A stretch of DNA of 49,281 bases, from positions 1 to 49,281 of the forward strand of contig KZ992472.1 of assembly GCA_003614735.1 (NCBI GenBank), read 5' to 3'. The notes beneath the pieces were generated by a model. The model was not told where the DNA came from. It worked only from the letters and a program-made list of their open reading frames with translations, and made no database searches. This DNA is from Thamnocephalis sphaerospora (taxonomy: Eukaryota; Zoopagomycota; Zoopagomycetes; Zoopagales; Sigmoideomycetaceae). Position 1 is the stretch's first letter. Each line of letters opens with the position of its first letter. Shown here in pieces: positions 17,927 to 34,685 of the stretch. A program made the translations under genes and the position numbers.

Positions 17927-18763
17927 ATGCTAAACCGTTCGTTTGGCCGCGGTATCCTGCTGGCCTGTGTTGTTGCACTGGGTGTGCTGGGCAATTATGC
18001 GAACGCGGATACAAATGGGTTGGCCTCTGCCAACTCGGTTAGCCTTTTTGCGCGTTGTAAGTAACCACACCCATGACATGCGACCCGCTGCACGATGCGA
18101 TTAACTGCATGTCTTTTCGCATCCGTAGCACCGCAGGATAACAGCGGAGGAAGCAACAGAAATAGCGGCGGCGGCGGTAGCAGCGACAACAGCAAAAGTG
18201 GCAGCGGTAGCAGCGATAATAAGAATGGCGACTCGAAAGGCAACAGCAATGACAGCGATGAGCCGCAGTTCGACGATAGCCCCTCCACCATCAAGCTTCT
18301 GGAGCCGCAGAGTACCTACAAGGAAAAGCTGCGCTTTCCACTTGGCAGCGTAATCACCATCAAGTGGTCGTACGATCTGGATACGCTCAAAATCAAGCCC
18401 AAGAAGGTGTTTATTGACATCAGCAAGACCCGGACAGACTTTGTCAATATTGCGAGCAACCTGTCGTACGCCAATCCGACCACTTTCAAGTGGGACACCA
18501 GCAAGTGGGACTCGGTGGAGAAAAACTTTCCGCTATCCGCTGGCGAGTATCACTTTTACATCTATGACGAGAATGGTCGCTTCAATCAAACGGAGGCCCA
18601 GGGTAGGATGCAGACCTATTCGCAACTCAGCTTGATTCTCTACAGTCGCGGCGAATTCTGCGCTGAGTGCACGGTCGGTGATGCCAGTCGCGCACCTTTG
18701 CCCATACTGGCTGCTTCGGTGGCCTCCCTCGTGATGGGTGCTATGGCCTACTTTTCGCTGTAG
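17927..18763 (+). CDS. Secreted/cell-surface protein, DUF7137-like
   Basis: The protein starts MLNRSFGRGILLACVVALG, a clear signal peptide. One intron (about 18058-18128) follows. Next is a Ser/Gly/Asn low-complexity stretch of about 45 residues. A folded region then contains TIKLLEPQSTYKEKLRFPLG, SVITIKWSYDLDTLKIKPKK, YANPTTFKWDTSKWD and LSAGEYHFYIYDENGRFNQ. The last 20 residues, ILAASVASLVMGAMAYFSL, are hydrophobic and end at the stop, consistent with a GPI-anchor signal or membrane tail. This layout and the WSYD and YHFYIYDE-type strands resemble the fungal DUF7137 family, whose function is unknown. The family call is from memory of the pattern. Secretion is the firmer statement. Confidence 0.75.
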
Positions 18764-20994
18764 ATCATTGTGCATTGAGCCGTCACTGCCGGCAGCATAG
18801 ATTCCATCGATTACCCATACATACATGGTCTTATTAGCCCTTGGCAGCCACCTGCTGCTTAGTAAAGTTGCGCTGTCTTGCTGTTGCGGCGTACCGCCAG
18901 CGGACATTGCATTGCACAATACCAACCGTTGATGCGCTGTACAGACCGTCAGTGGCCTTTGGCATCCTCACCTGTAATTTACCACGTGTTTTCCACACAA
19001 ATATCTACGCTTCAGTTTCATGATGTTTGCATTCTTGGGCTGCATCAACGTGAAAGCACACTACTACCACGCAGTATGTCGTCACAGATTGGTTGATATG
19101 ACATCAGCTTGGCAGACATTGGATCTACGGTTTTACTTGCTCATGCGGGCCATGCTATCAAGCGCACAGTTTATAGACGAGGTGACTTTTCAGCTCCGCC
19201 CTTTCAGGTTGACACCAAATTAGATCACCACGTTTGGGTTGGCAGCCATCAAAGTGCAGCGGGCAGCGTATTTACTAAATTGGACTACGCCGTTGAGCAG
19301 CACCCAAGCAGGCGCACTAGCAAATGCGGCGACAGATACATGTAAATTGCAAAAAGCACAGGTCAAGCAGCTTTAGAACTGCGGCTGCTCGCTAAAATAT
19401 ACCCAACCTAGTTGGGGAAATGCTTGTCAAAGTTGCTCGGCGCATGCACCGGCAGGCCCTTGCCAGCAGTAGCAGGCTTTGGTAATGGCTCAACAATGGC
19501 ATCAGAGTGCGGTTAACAAACAAAGCTGCAGAAACACGCGGCTTCTCAGCACGATGAACTGCACGGTGTAGCGCTGCAGTGTAACGGCTGCAGATCCACA
19601 ACTGGACGCAAGCAGGCGGTATGTAGGCATGTATAGCTTGTTTTGTATTATAAGACAACCCCGGGATCCTACATGGAAACCACGCCAGCTTTCTCTTTGC
19701 TTGCTGTATAGCAGTCCATACCTGGTTGAGTATATTGATGCATCTTGTATTGTTGGCAGCGTAGCATTTGGCGATGCCGGATCCGCGTGAGGCGCTATCC
19801 CAACGCTGTAGCAGTTCACGGGCGGATGGAAAACGATGTTTTCATTCAGGTTTCTCCTTCTCCGGAAGCTGGGAACCCCGACGGACACTGGCACGTATTT
19901 TATTGCAGATGTCTTGCGGTACGCTGTGGTTTATTATGAAAAAGTAGTTGACGCAGTACGGCAAATTGTAGCCGTTAACGACATGCTCATTTTGGCTGGC
20001 TAGACAAGGTAGAGGGAGATACGTTACCGTGGCATCCAGTAGCGCGCAGAATCAAGCATATATAGTCGGTGCGCTGTACGTCATTCTCGATGCCGTGCGC
20101 TAGCGACCATGCCTAGCCGTATGTACATGTAGTGGGGTATATGACGGCGCGGCTGGAGCAGTATGCACTTGGCATGGATATCCAATGTATGTCATGGCAT
20201 CGATCAGTGCTTGTCGCGCATGGCGTACAGCCATCAATCACGTTTACACGCGCAGCGAGATGGCATATTATGCTCTAGACTCTACCGGGTGCGTTCTTCG
20301 CCGGTCTGCTACTGCGCATGATGGTCCGAGTCTCAGGTGCATACACGGATAGCACACCGCATCTTTGTAGCGTATGCAGCGCAGTGCGACTTTGCTTGTG
20401 CGCCAGAATATGGTGTCAGGCTACAAAATATAGGCGCGACTATGAGGCAACCCAAGGCGCTAGCTGCTTGGAGCAAGGGTACTACGCAGATTCAAACATG
20501 CCAATGATGATATAACCACCGGCGGTGGGCCAGACCAGCTGTGGCGGCACGGCGTGGCACCGTCACAAAGGAAAGAACGACCTTTTCTGCGAGTGATAAG
20601 CTGTTTCACCGACGCTCATTGGCATTTGCAAGCTTGTACACTCCTGGTACCTCCAGCTTGATCAGCAGACCAAACATGCGTTGCCTCACTGTGCGCTGTT
20701 GTAGAAAATACAACAATGCATAAATGCTGGCCAGGCGCTCCATCGATTGTCCTCATTGCCACGTCAGCATTGTGCCACAACAACACCGGCTTGGCTTGCA
20801 CAGGTGTACTGTCCAAAGTGATGACGCGTTCTCTAGAGTGTACAAGGTCGACTGCCGCCTGGTATATATTGTCAAACAGAATGTCCGCGTACGTTCCAGT
20901 CTACTCACCGCTCCAGCCAGCAACCACGTGCCAATATCAGACCGCCTTGTGCATTCGACCAGGATCTGCGCGTTGAAATAGTCTCCGCCAAGTC
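18764..20994. other. Unresolved 2.2-kb region, no confident gene
   Basis: No frame matches a family I recognise. Minus-strand candidates are a C-terminal exon at 19488-19408, which ends VHAPSNFDKHFPN and stops at TAG, a 60-codon segment at about 19890-19720, and segments at about 20880-20620. One of the last reads LASIYALLYFLQQRTVRQRM in one frame, while an overlapping frame is equally open. On the plus strand, a 60-codon frame at about 19815-20003 and a frame at 19020-19223 are also open. Competing frames on both strands mean chance cannot be excluded, but a spliced minus-strand gene is plausible. Confidence 0.3.
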
Positions 20995-23036
20995 ATGCAG
21001 TCCTTGGAAGTTTCGCCAGCACATTCGGATCCAGGTGGCCTAGGATTTGGGCAAGCTGCCGTGCTTACCGTGACTCAAGCCCACCAGACGCTGTCTACTG
21101 ATAGCAGCGGTAGCGACGTCGAAGCCAATGCGGAAAACTCGGTAGAACTCGAGTGTATCTCAAACGCCACTACCACAACTCCGCACAAGGATGATATTGC
21201 TAGCGAGGAGCGCGGTGTAGGAAGCAAGGACGGGCCAGCGTTGGACGACACAATATCACGCATCGGTTTCGGGCGTTTTCAGCGCATCATTTTCTTGATC
21301 TGCAGCTTTGGCTGGCTCTCTGATGAGGTATGTGTATGCAGGGCACGACTGCTGTGCGATTCGTCTAATGGCTAACGTGTCATCGTGATACTGGTTGTGC
21401 TTATGCATAGATGTGGCTGCAGGTAAGCTGTCTATAGCGTAGGAAACAGCGACTGGTCCGCTCACCTTTATCGTTTGCCCTCAGTGCTTGTATACAATGT
21501 CGGCACGCGTACAGGGTAAGCACCATCGCGTAAACAATGTATCGTCCAACTGCAGCTCACCAAATTGCAGAGCACTTTTCCGTGCCCATCGAGTCAATCG
21601 GGCTTCTGAACAGCGCCGCCTTTATCGGCATGCTTGCTGGCGCCTTGATTTGGGGGCCAGTTTCCGATCGCTGGGGCCGGAAACCGGTATTTCGGCTTAC
21701 CATGCTGATCAGCGGGATATTTGGCGTAGCAGCCGGCTTTGCGCAGTCGTTTGCGGCGCTCTGTATACTGATAGGATTTGTGGGCTTTGGCTCTGGAGGC
21801 AACATGCCCGTCGACGGCGCAGTGCTGCTAGAGTTTTTGCCGCACGAGAAGCAATATCTGTTTGGCCGTCTATCCATTCTCATCTCGGTTGGAGTTTTGC
21901 TTTCCTCTGGCCTTGGCTGGGCCATCCTGCCACACTACAGCTGCCCAGACCCTGCGTTACAGCCTGAGGGCGCACCGCCAGTCGAATGCATTCCGTCCGA
22001 ACAGAACAACGGGTGGCGCTACCTGCTCTTTATCCTAGGAGGGCTCAGCATAGTCATGTCTGTCCTGCGTTTCGTGTTATTCCGCGTAATCGACACGCCA
22101 AAGTATCTTCTAGCACACGGCCGACAAGAAGACGCACTCGAAGTGCTACAGACAATTGCTCGTGTCAATCGCAGCGACATCCGCGTGACGCTCAAGGACC
22201 TACCGATCAGATATCTGCCACCTGATCTGGAGCAGCTGCGCACGGTTGAATCTGGCGACGGAAAGCTGGACGCCTATAGTCCCAGTCTTGCTAGCATCAG
22301 AGCCTCGCCACTGGAAAAGCTACGGAGATTGTTTTCGCCCGAGATTATGCGAGGGCTGTTTTCACACACCATGCTGCGAACCACACTGCTGATCTGGGCC
22401 ATCTGGCTATTCTCGATGGTCGCCTCTCCCATCTTTTACGTGTTTCTTCCTGTTTTCCTTGAGCTACGCAATATCGGCAGCAATATCGTCACATATGAGG
22501 ATGTCCATCGTGAATACTTTATATACGGAGCTGTCGCTGTGTTTGGCGGTATAGTGAGTATACGCGTGCGTGCATGCATGTATGTATGCATCCGCTTCGC
22601 CGCTCCTCTTGTCTGACGCACTGCTTTAACTACTCGTTAATAGGTTGGCAGCTGGCTGGTGGGAACACGCCTTGGACGTCGTGGCGGTATGGTGCTCACC
22701 ACGCTGGGCACAGCTGTATCTATGATTGCATTTGTAGCCGTAAGCTCCGAAGCCGGCTCAATGATTTCGGGCTGCTTCACCACCTTCCTGAGCACCGTCA
22801 TGTATTTGTGCATGTGCACCTACACTCCAGAAGTATTTCATCCGCGCTACCGCACTACCGGCTTTGGCATTGCGCTGGCGCTTGGTCGTCTTGCTGGCAT
22901 TGTTTCGCCGCTGCTCGGTGGTCTGATGGTGGAGCGTTCCGTCACACTACCGCTCTACATATGCGCCGGCGCGTACATTATCGCAACACTCTGTATGCTT
23001 CTACTTCCAATTGAGACACGCGGAAAGGTCGTCTAA
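20995..23036 (+). CDS. Major facilitator superfamily transporter, SVOP/SV2-like
   Basis: This is a membrane transporter of the sugar/organic-ion MFS branch. A long acidic cytosolic N-terminus leads to IGFGRFQRIIFLICSFGWLS and MWLQ (end of helix 1). Then come EHFSVPIESIGLLNSAAFIG and MLAGALIWGPVSDRWGRKP, the loop-2 signature with GRKP. Later helices include VSVLLSSGLGWAI-type segments and FILGGLSIVMSVLRFVLFRV. The second half has GSWLVGTRLGRRGGMVLTTL and EVFHPRYRTTGFGIALALGR, and ends PIETRGKVV at 23036. Five exons include a 12-nt micro-exon. Roughly 12 membrane helices are expected. The substrate cannot be read from the sequence. The start at 20995 is the only upstream in-frame ATG in the exon. 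Confidence 0.85.
21411..21422 (+). other. 12-nt micro-exon in the MFS transporter gene
   Basis: ATGTGGCTGCAG lies between TATGCATAG and GTAAGCTG. It supplies Met-Trp-Leu-Gln. SV2/SVOP transporters have a near-identical Met-Trp-Leu-Gln at the end of helix 1, so the exon is supported by conservation. The flanking introns are about 83 and 62 nt. Confidence 0.75.
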
Positions 23037-23411
23037 ACGCGTCCTTGCGTGCAGCGATACGCTCGACAGTGCACCTTTCACCGACATTCGTATTGTTCTA
23101 CCCTATACTGCAAGCAGCCCAGCCTATCTCGCGGCTATCTTGTAATTACCTCGTCGGCGCTGATGCAGCAGGTGCACTGTCTACCCAAGCTGTGTCGGTC
23201 AATAAATGAGCCGCCAGCAGTCGCTATCATATGCTGTTGACGATGTGTGCCCCTTGACTGTTATGACATGTTATGGCCTGGGTCTAGTTAAAGACATCAG
23301 TGCCATGTTTAGAGGTCAAGCTGTTGTTTGTTTACACGAGCCTTTCGCCGATTCCCTTGCCCTAGCTTGTCTGGTGACCAATTCCACAGAAGCGACGGCG
23401 CCATTCACGCC
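23037..23411. other. Intergenic, nothing seen
   Basis: This is 375 nt between two genes on the same strand. It should contain the 3' UTR of the transporter and the promoter of the next gene. I see no conserved frame, repeat or RNA gene. Confidence 0.4.
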
Positions 23412-25364
23412 ATGAACCCAGCGCTTAGAGGCACTGCTCGCAGCAACGTTTTGGCAGGAGGACTGGACAATCGTGCCGATTCTTCGGCCGACTCTTCTTA
23501 TGTGTCGCGCCCCTGTTCAACGGTGAGCGGCACCACCACCACTTCGTACCATGCCCGCGCCGGCGAGCTCAATCACAGCCGCAGCAACGGAAGCAGCAGC
23601 GGTGTAGGCGGGTGGACAAGGAGTGCAAGCAGTACGGACAGTGGCACTGGATATGCGCGCCTTTCTCGTTCAAGAGCATTGGCGAACGGTGTCCATGTGC
23701 CATCGCAGCCATCGCTGCGTGCGCGGTCAACGAGTAGTCGATCGACGTTTGGCTATGCTATGGAGCTGGTGCAGGAGGCAGAGGAGCTTGAAAGGAGCAT
23801 TGAGGAGCAGCTGCCGGTTGGGCGTAAATACACCGCGCGCGACATTGTCCAGGTCGAGGAAGCACGCCCGGCACAACTACCCAGACGATCTGCGCGTCAG
23901 CATCGAGCTCACACTCGCAGACCCCTGGAAGACAGCGAAAATGAGGACCATTCGACCCACTTGGACGCATCGTCGTTCAATCACAATGCCCTTGCCCAAC
24001 CTTACGCCAGCAACGCAATACCCACTGGCGTCGGTCGCTCGCTGCGGCCTCGAGCGGCTCCAGCTGGTCGTGAGCGAACAAACATCGATGCTATTGCCAG
24101 CTGGCTACGCGAGCAACCGTATAGCCCTACACAGAATGCAGGCGGTACAAGGAGGGGCATATCAGGCAGGAGAGCAAAGTTGAATGATGACTCGTTTGAT
24201 TCTCCCGGTTTTCGTCACCATTTGGTTGACGTCCGCAGCGACAGCGGCGAGATAAACGCTGGCCAGAGGCGCAAGCGACAGCGCACACCATCGCCGCCCG
24301 CAATGGAAAGACGAGAGCACGCTGGCACAAGAGATGCTGGCCGGCGAAGCGCAGCTGCAGTCAACCCAGCAAAACACCATTCGCACCGGCCTGTCAATCG
24401 CAACGCAGCGCCAGCAAAGGAGGATATACACGCAACAAAGCGGTTGTCAGCATATCTTGGGCCTACCACTTTTGCAGCCACACCAAAGGGTCGTCCGAGG
24501 CGGCGTGTAATGCCCAGTAACGACGCAAAAAGTCGCGTTGCAACTCATGCACGCGGCGGTCGCAGCAGCGTAGCAACACCAGAGCATAGCCGTAGTTTTT
24601 CATTCGTCCAAACACCACTACTGGCGCGGCGCTCACCGCACGTTGCGCGGCGGTATGCTGCACCGCGTCGAGCACAGCAGCCAAAGGCGGCGACGCGGGA
24701 GCTGCGTGGTCATGCTACGCCGCGAAGACGTAGAGGTACAGCAGACGGCGGCGTCTCCTCAGCGTTGGCGCCAGCGTGCTGACCTTTATGCGTTGCTGTA
24801 CCATACATAGACGAAGTAGAATACGAGCGGGACGCACTATCGCCGTATCAGCAAAGCATCGTGTACTCTCCATCTGTAGCAAAAGGCAGCAGCATACGCG
24901 GCACGGCTGGTCTGGCTGATTTCGATACAATGGTAAGCATGTAGCTATACCGCTGCACTGACGTTGTCTCACCGCCAACCAACGTCGTTGCACTTAGCCT
25001 GCAGATCTTCCAAAGAGGCGGCGCGTAGCGCCAGCAGAGAGGCACAACAGCTCGGATACTTCGATATCGGCCGACACATCACACTTTACCGCTTATACGC
25101 GCCATCTTCGCCGAATTGCACAGCACACCCCGCAGCCCAGGCGAGTACATGAGCCATTCGCGTAGCTGTACCAGTCAGCTAACATGTAGTGGCAGCGCGC
25201 GCGTGCCCGAGTTTTTAACCAGGCGTTATGTGAGTCATCTTCGTCGAACAGGCGAAACATCCGATGCTGCCGCCAACGTGGGCAACAATACTGTGGTGCG
25301 GCCTGAGCGGCGAGCGTTTCGCCGAGCGCTGCGTGAAGCATACGAACACCTTGCCGGACCGTGA
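23412..25364 (+). CDS. Basic, disordered, probably nuclear protein of unknown function
   Basis: I do not recognise this protein of about 580 residues. The first exon (23412 to about 24735) is Ser/Arg/Ala-rich and mostly disordered. It holds one likely helix, FGYAMELVQEAEELERSIEE, and the stretch GRKYTARDIVQVEEARPAQL. Basic clusters (RRKRQRTPSPP, RRRVMP) look like nuclear-localisation signals, and TPSPP, SPTQ, SPGF and TPEHS are candidate proline-directed phosphosites. A GTACAG-TACATAG intron joins to DEVEYERDALSPYQQSIVYS. Another intron follows DFDTM and leads to LPKRRRVAPAERHNSS. The last junction is uncertain: without a further intron the protein stops at 25165; with GTACAT-CCCGAG spliced out it continues FLTRRYVSHLRRTGETSD and ends at 25364. 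A chromatin or kinetochore role is possible but unsupported. Confidence 0.6.
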
Positions 25365-25771
25365 TGGCCACCTACCTGTTGATGCGCGGTCTGCGATGCA
25401 TTTGTCGTAGTTTTGCTGTAGTCTACTTTGCAAACATTCTGCCTTTTCATGTCCAAGTATTGCTCAATATACCGCATTAGCCCGTCTATGCAATAGAGAG
25501 CCGCAAACTCCGTCTCCGCATCGCAACGGTAGCAAATATGACGCCTTGCGATTTCTGACAGAGTACAGCGTCCCCGTCGCGTTGTGCTCTTGTGTAAACG
25601 CACTATGGCAGACATGGCCGGGTACGCTCTTGGCCGTCTATATTCGGCGTCAAAGGCAAGCAGCGGCGGGTGCTCCACGTGACCACTGACGTTGACTGTC
25701 ACGGGCAGCAGGGTTGGCGACGCTTTTCGCTGACCGCTGCTTCCGCCGTCCTCTTGACTAAACACAACCAT
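25235..25771 (-). CDS. Hypothetical protein with CxxC motif
   Basis: An uninterrupted minus-strand frame begins MVVFSQEDGGSSGQRKASP and is open further upstream to 25858. It contains PPLLAFDAEYRRPRAYPAMS, then RRHICYRCDAETEFAALYC and MRYIEQYLDMKRQNVCKVDY. The Cys pattern CYRC...C might bind metal. Composition is protein-like up to TAHQQ at about 25376, where GTAGGT offers a donor. Beyond that the frame runs antisense to the last candidate exon of the neighbouring + gene, so the 3' end is doubtful. It is divergent from the kinase gene at 25989, about 220 nt away. I recognise no family. Coding status is likely but not certain. Confidence 0.45.
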   Translation of the reverse strand: MVVFSQEDGGSSGQRKASPTLLPVTVNVSGHVEHPPLLAFDAEYRRPRAYPAMSAIVRLHKSTTRRGRCTLSEIARRHICYRCDAETEFAALYCIDGLMRYIEQYLDMKRQNVCKVDYSKTTTNASQTAHQQVGGHHGPARCSYASRSARRNARRSGRTTVLLPTLAAASDVSPVRRR

Positions 25772-25988
25772 AGTATAGGGCCAGCAGTCGTGCGACCTCT
25801 CTCCTGGCTCCTGCCGCTTCCTGGCTTCAATCGCTCTACCATCGCAACCACCAACCACGTCAATAAGCAGCCATTTGCACCGCCATTTCTGCCATCACGG
25901 CCACCGGTCCAGCCTGCTATACAACCGACCGCAACGCTACGCAATCTCCAAGTAGACACCGGTCGTGTCGACACGCCGCCAAGCGAAT

Positions 25989-31722
<5,734 letters not shown>

Positions 31723-31934
31723 CACATCGTCAATGTTTTGCCTGGCTGGCGGTGGTAATTTGCATATTCTCTATACTAAAATATCCGACATTTACTTGTA
31801 CGTACTCAGTCTGCTCTCGCAAGAGCGCAGACGCCAAAGAAAACAGAACCAGGCGTGAAATCGATACGACCGCTGCACGAGGCGCAAATAGTGATGACAG
31901 GGCAATGTGGCCAGTAGCTAGTGCCATGGTGGCA

Positions 31935-34388
31935 CTAAGTGTGGCCGGCACGCAGTGCACTGAGCCGCGAACGTGCTCGTGTCGCAGCGGCACGATCAGA
32001 CCGCCGGCGCACCTTGGTAATGGCCGGCGACTGCGGCACCGTGAGCGGCCGAGTGGAGGGCTTTATCTGCACTGGTCGGCATTCGGGCACCGGTTGTGCC
32101 TTATGAATCAGTGTTGCGCGCAACTTGCGGATCTCCTCTTGCTCACGCTCCTATAAACGCGGTGTTTGGTAAGTAGAAGTTAGATGACGCGCATACCACA
32201 TGTGCAACTCGCCTCATTTTCCTTCTGCTTCTGCAATCGATTCAGCTCGGCCAGTGTCTGGCGCTCGCGCACAGCATCATCAAAGTCGCGGCGCTGATCG
32301 GCACGAACGTCCGAGTTCAGCGTTACTGGCATGGTTTCGGTAAGCGGCTTGTCGGACGGCTTGACTACAAACGGCTTGTACTCTGGCACCGGATGCGCAC
32401 GAAACTCCCGATTCTCCTTCTCCTGCTTCTCTATCTCGGCTCTCCACTGCTGGTACTGCTCTTGATAGAGGGCACCACGCTCGTCGGTGCGCAACTGGAA
32501 GGGTTCCGGCTCGGTAAGTGGCTGCTCTACGGGAACAGGAAGTTTCTGACCAGCCATCGATAGTTAGCATTTACGCATCAACTGCCGAGCATCGTAAAAT
32601 ACCTACGTCCGGCTGCGACAAATCAGGTAGAGGCCGCGCCTTGAATAGGCGCCGCTGCTCTGCCTCAAGACGTTCGCGTTCCATGCGCTCTTTGAGTCGC
32701 TGGATTTTGCGTGCAGCAATAGACTCGCCCGGCATGTTGAATGGCACTGGAACGGTGAGTTTTGGTTTTGGCGCTGCTGCAGGGGCCAACTTTTTCGGCT
32801 TGGGCTGTGGTGGTGCTACACTGGCCGGCTGCTCATTGACCTCCTTTTGTTGCTCCCGCTTTCGCTCCGAATGTAACTTGGAAAATTTGGGCGACTTTGG
32901 CACTGTAAGCTTTGGTTTGGCTACCTTTGGTACGCCGAGATCGCCCGCACTGTTGAGAACCTGGCGTGTGCATACAATTAGTGAGATACAAACTGAGCGG
33001 TAAACCTGCTATCGCCGCCTACCTTGTAGTTGACCGGGCGAGCTTTGAAGGCCGGCTCCGAGCGGACAGGCTCAGAGTGTTCCTCTTGTTCCACCGGCTG
33101 CGGTCTATACATATGATGAGCAACATGGCAGAGTGTCGGTCATCAAGTTGTTGCATGGACACTTACGGTACACGTGCGCGCATGTGCTTGGTATGCAGAT
33201 TGGGCGACATGGGCTGTGTGAGGGTCAGCTTTGCTCGCTCTATCGGCTGAATGGCAGCAATATCAGGTCAGGTCAGCAGACGCGCATGTTAGCGCATTAC
33301 AGGCACTGCCAGTGGCACGTACGCACCTTATTCCTGGGACGAGCACGCCAGCGATCCGGCGTTTTGCCCCAAAACTCATTGACAATCTCTACCGCCGACT
33401 TGAACTTGGCAGCCCTCTTCTTCTGGCCAGGACGCGCGGTGGCACGCAGATTAAGTGCTTTGTTTACGGTAGTGTCCGTCAGTCGCTTCTTCTGTAAATC
33501 GCCAAACCCGCAACGTATGCATCATTTAGCCGGCGGTGATCTGCGCTGTCGACTGCTTTGCACCAGACACCAACCTTGATACCACCGTTGCGCACACCAA
33601 GCGGGCGATCCTGAGGCAGCGAAGACCGGATTTCCTGCTGTCTCTTCACCCGCACCGCACCCTGGGAAATGCGGCTGCTACGACGCAGAGGTGGAACGGC
33701 ATCCTCAATGTACGGCTCAAGTGTGGTGGTCGCTTCGGCAACAGGGCTCTTCTCCACGCGCCAGCTTGGGCTAGGCGGGACCATCATGTCATCGATCAGG
33801 TGCAATTTAGAAGCGGAGTTTTGCGGCGTGGCTCCGGAGCGAAGCACGCGACGCGGAGAACCAAGCGATGCCAGAGAGCTGCAGTACAATAGGCAGCACG
33901 TTAGCTAATAACATTCATGCTGCGCCCAAGACAGCATCTTACCTGCGCTTTCTCAGTCGCATTGGCTGGCGTCGTACGGGTGTGAGCTGAATAAGCGGGT
34001 CGCACGGCGGACCACTCGACGGAGAAGGAACCTGCTCGTCTGCAATGGACAGACACACAGAAAAGTCAGCCGCTAAGCGCCCGGCGTCAAGACGCGAGCA
34101 CTGCCACTACTTACCAAACCACCGACTTGCGTCCACGTCCGGGTCTCCCAGGCCAAGGTCCACGAACCGCGGAGCAGCAAAGTTCCACGATGAGCTTATC
34201 GTTTCGCCGGCAGGCGTATTACCAGTACGTTCAAGCAACGGGCTTTCTGCCAGGTCGGTGCGAAAGGGCGTTGCGGCCATGAATCCCTCCAGCTGCGTGG
34301 GCTGGCCCGCCATCTGCTGCCATTCCTCGGCAGAAACGCGTAATGGACCGCCACAGCGCGGTGTGCTGCTCATATAGCCTTCCAGCAT
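31935..34388 (-). CDS. TPX2-family microtubule-associated protein
   Basis: TPX2 proteins nucleate spindle microtubules and activate Aurora kinase. The N-terminus has MLEGYMSSTPRCGGPLRVSA and an aromatic-containing SSWNFAAPRFVDLG. The middle is basic (RRQPMRLRKRR, PPLRRSSRISQGAVR) with TVNKALNLRATARPGQKKRA. The second half has TPX2-type repeats: EPFQLRTDERGALYQEQYQ, RAHPVPEYKPFVVKPSDKP, MPVTLNSDVRADQRRDFDDA and then EREQEEIRKLRATLIHKAQP followed by VPECRPVQIKPSTRPLTVPQ. The F-x-L-x-T-x-x-R-G motif and the LRATLIHKAQP-type block are the TPX2 signature. There are at least seven exons. One intron (32212-32151) appears to use a GC donor. The start 34388 is the first Met before conserved-looking sequence; the frame is open further upstream. 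Confidence 0.8.
32151..32212 (-). other. Probable GC-AG intron in the TPX2 gene
   Basis: The upstream exon ends AAGGAAAATGAG and is followed by GCGAGTTGCAC. The downstream exon starts GAGCGTGAGCAAGAG after TTTATAG. Joining at GAG/GAG keeps the TPX2 frame (KENE-EREQEEIRKLR). The only nearby GT donor would shift into a stop. The intron is 62 nt and contains CTAAC. Confidence 0.65.
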
Positions 34389-34685
34389 GGCGGAGGGCGA
34401 TAGTATGTGGCAAAGCGCGCAAATCAGCAGGCGCGTGTAAACAGAAACTGGCGCGTGAGCGGTAGAAGCAGCAGCGGTCGGCGCAACACAACAACAAAAG
34501 AGCTGAAAGGCAAACACGGCAGGCCGACCGACCAGCTACGCGGCATTTGTTTACATTGCCAGACACCACGTGACTTTGTTCCGTTTATTGGCGGATGAAC
34601 CTTGTGGCTGCAACCCTGCAGGCAGCACTCTCCACACACACACACACACACACTCAAGCACCCACACGCACGCACACCACCTACA
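34389..34685. promoter_or_regulatory. Divergent promoter of TPX2 (-) and PPAT (+) genes
   Basis: This 297-nt gap between start codons includes an uninterrupted (AC)n tract at 34633-34653, immediately 5' of the adenylyltransferase ATG and so probably in its leader. Confidence 0.45.
34633..34653. repeat. (CA)n microsatellite
   Basis: This is a 21-nt CA tract followed by further CA-rich sequence up to 34680. It lies just upstream of the phosphopantetheine adenylyltransferase start codon. Confidence 0.95.

Noticed and set aside
20321-20515. Possible tRNA-like element in the unresolved region
   Set aside because: I looked for T-loop and D-loop boxes with paired arms on both strands and found no matching cloverleaf.
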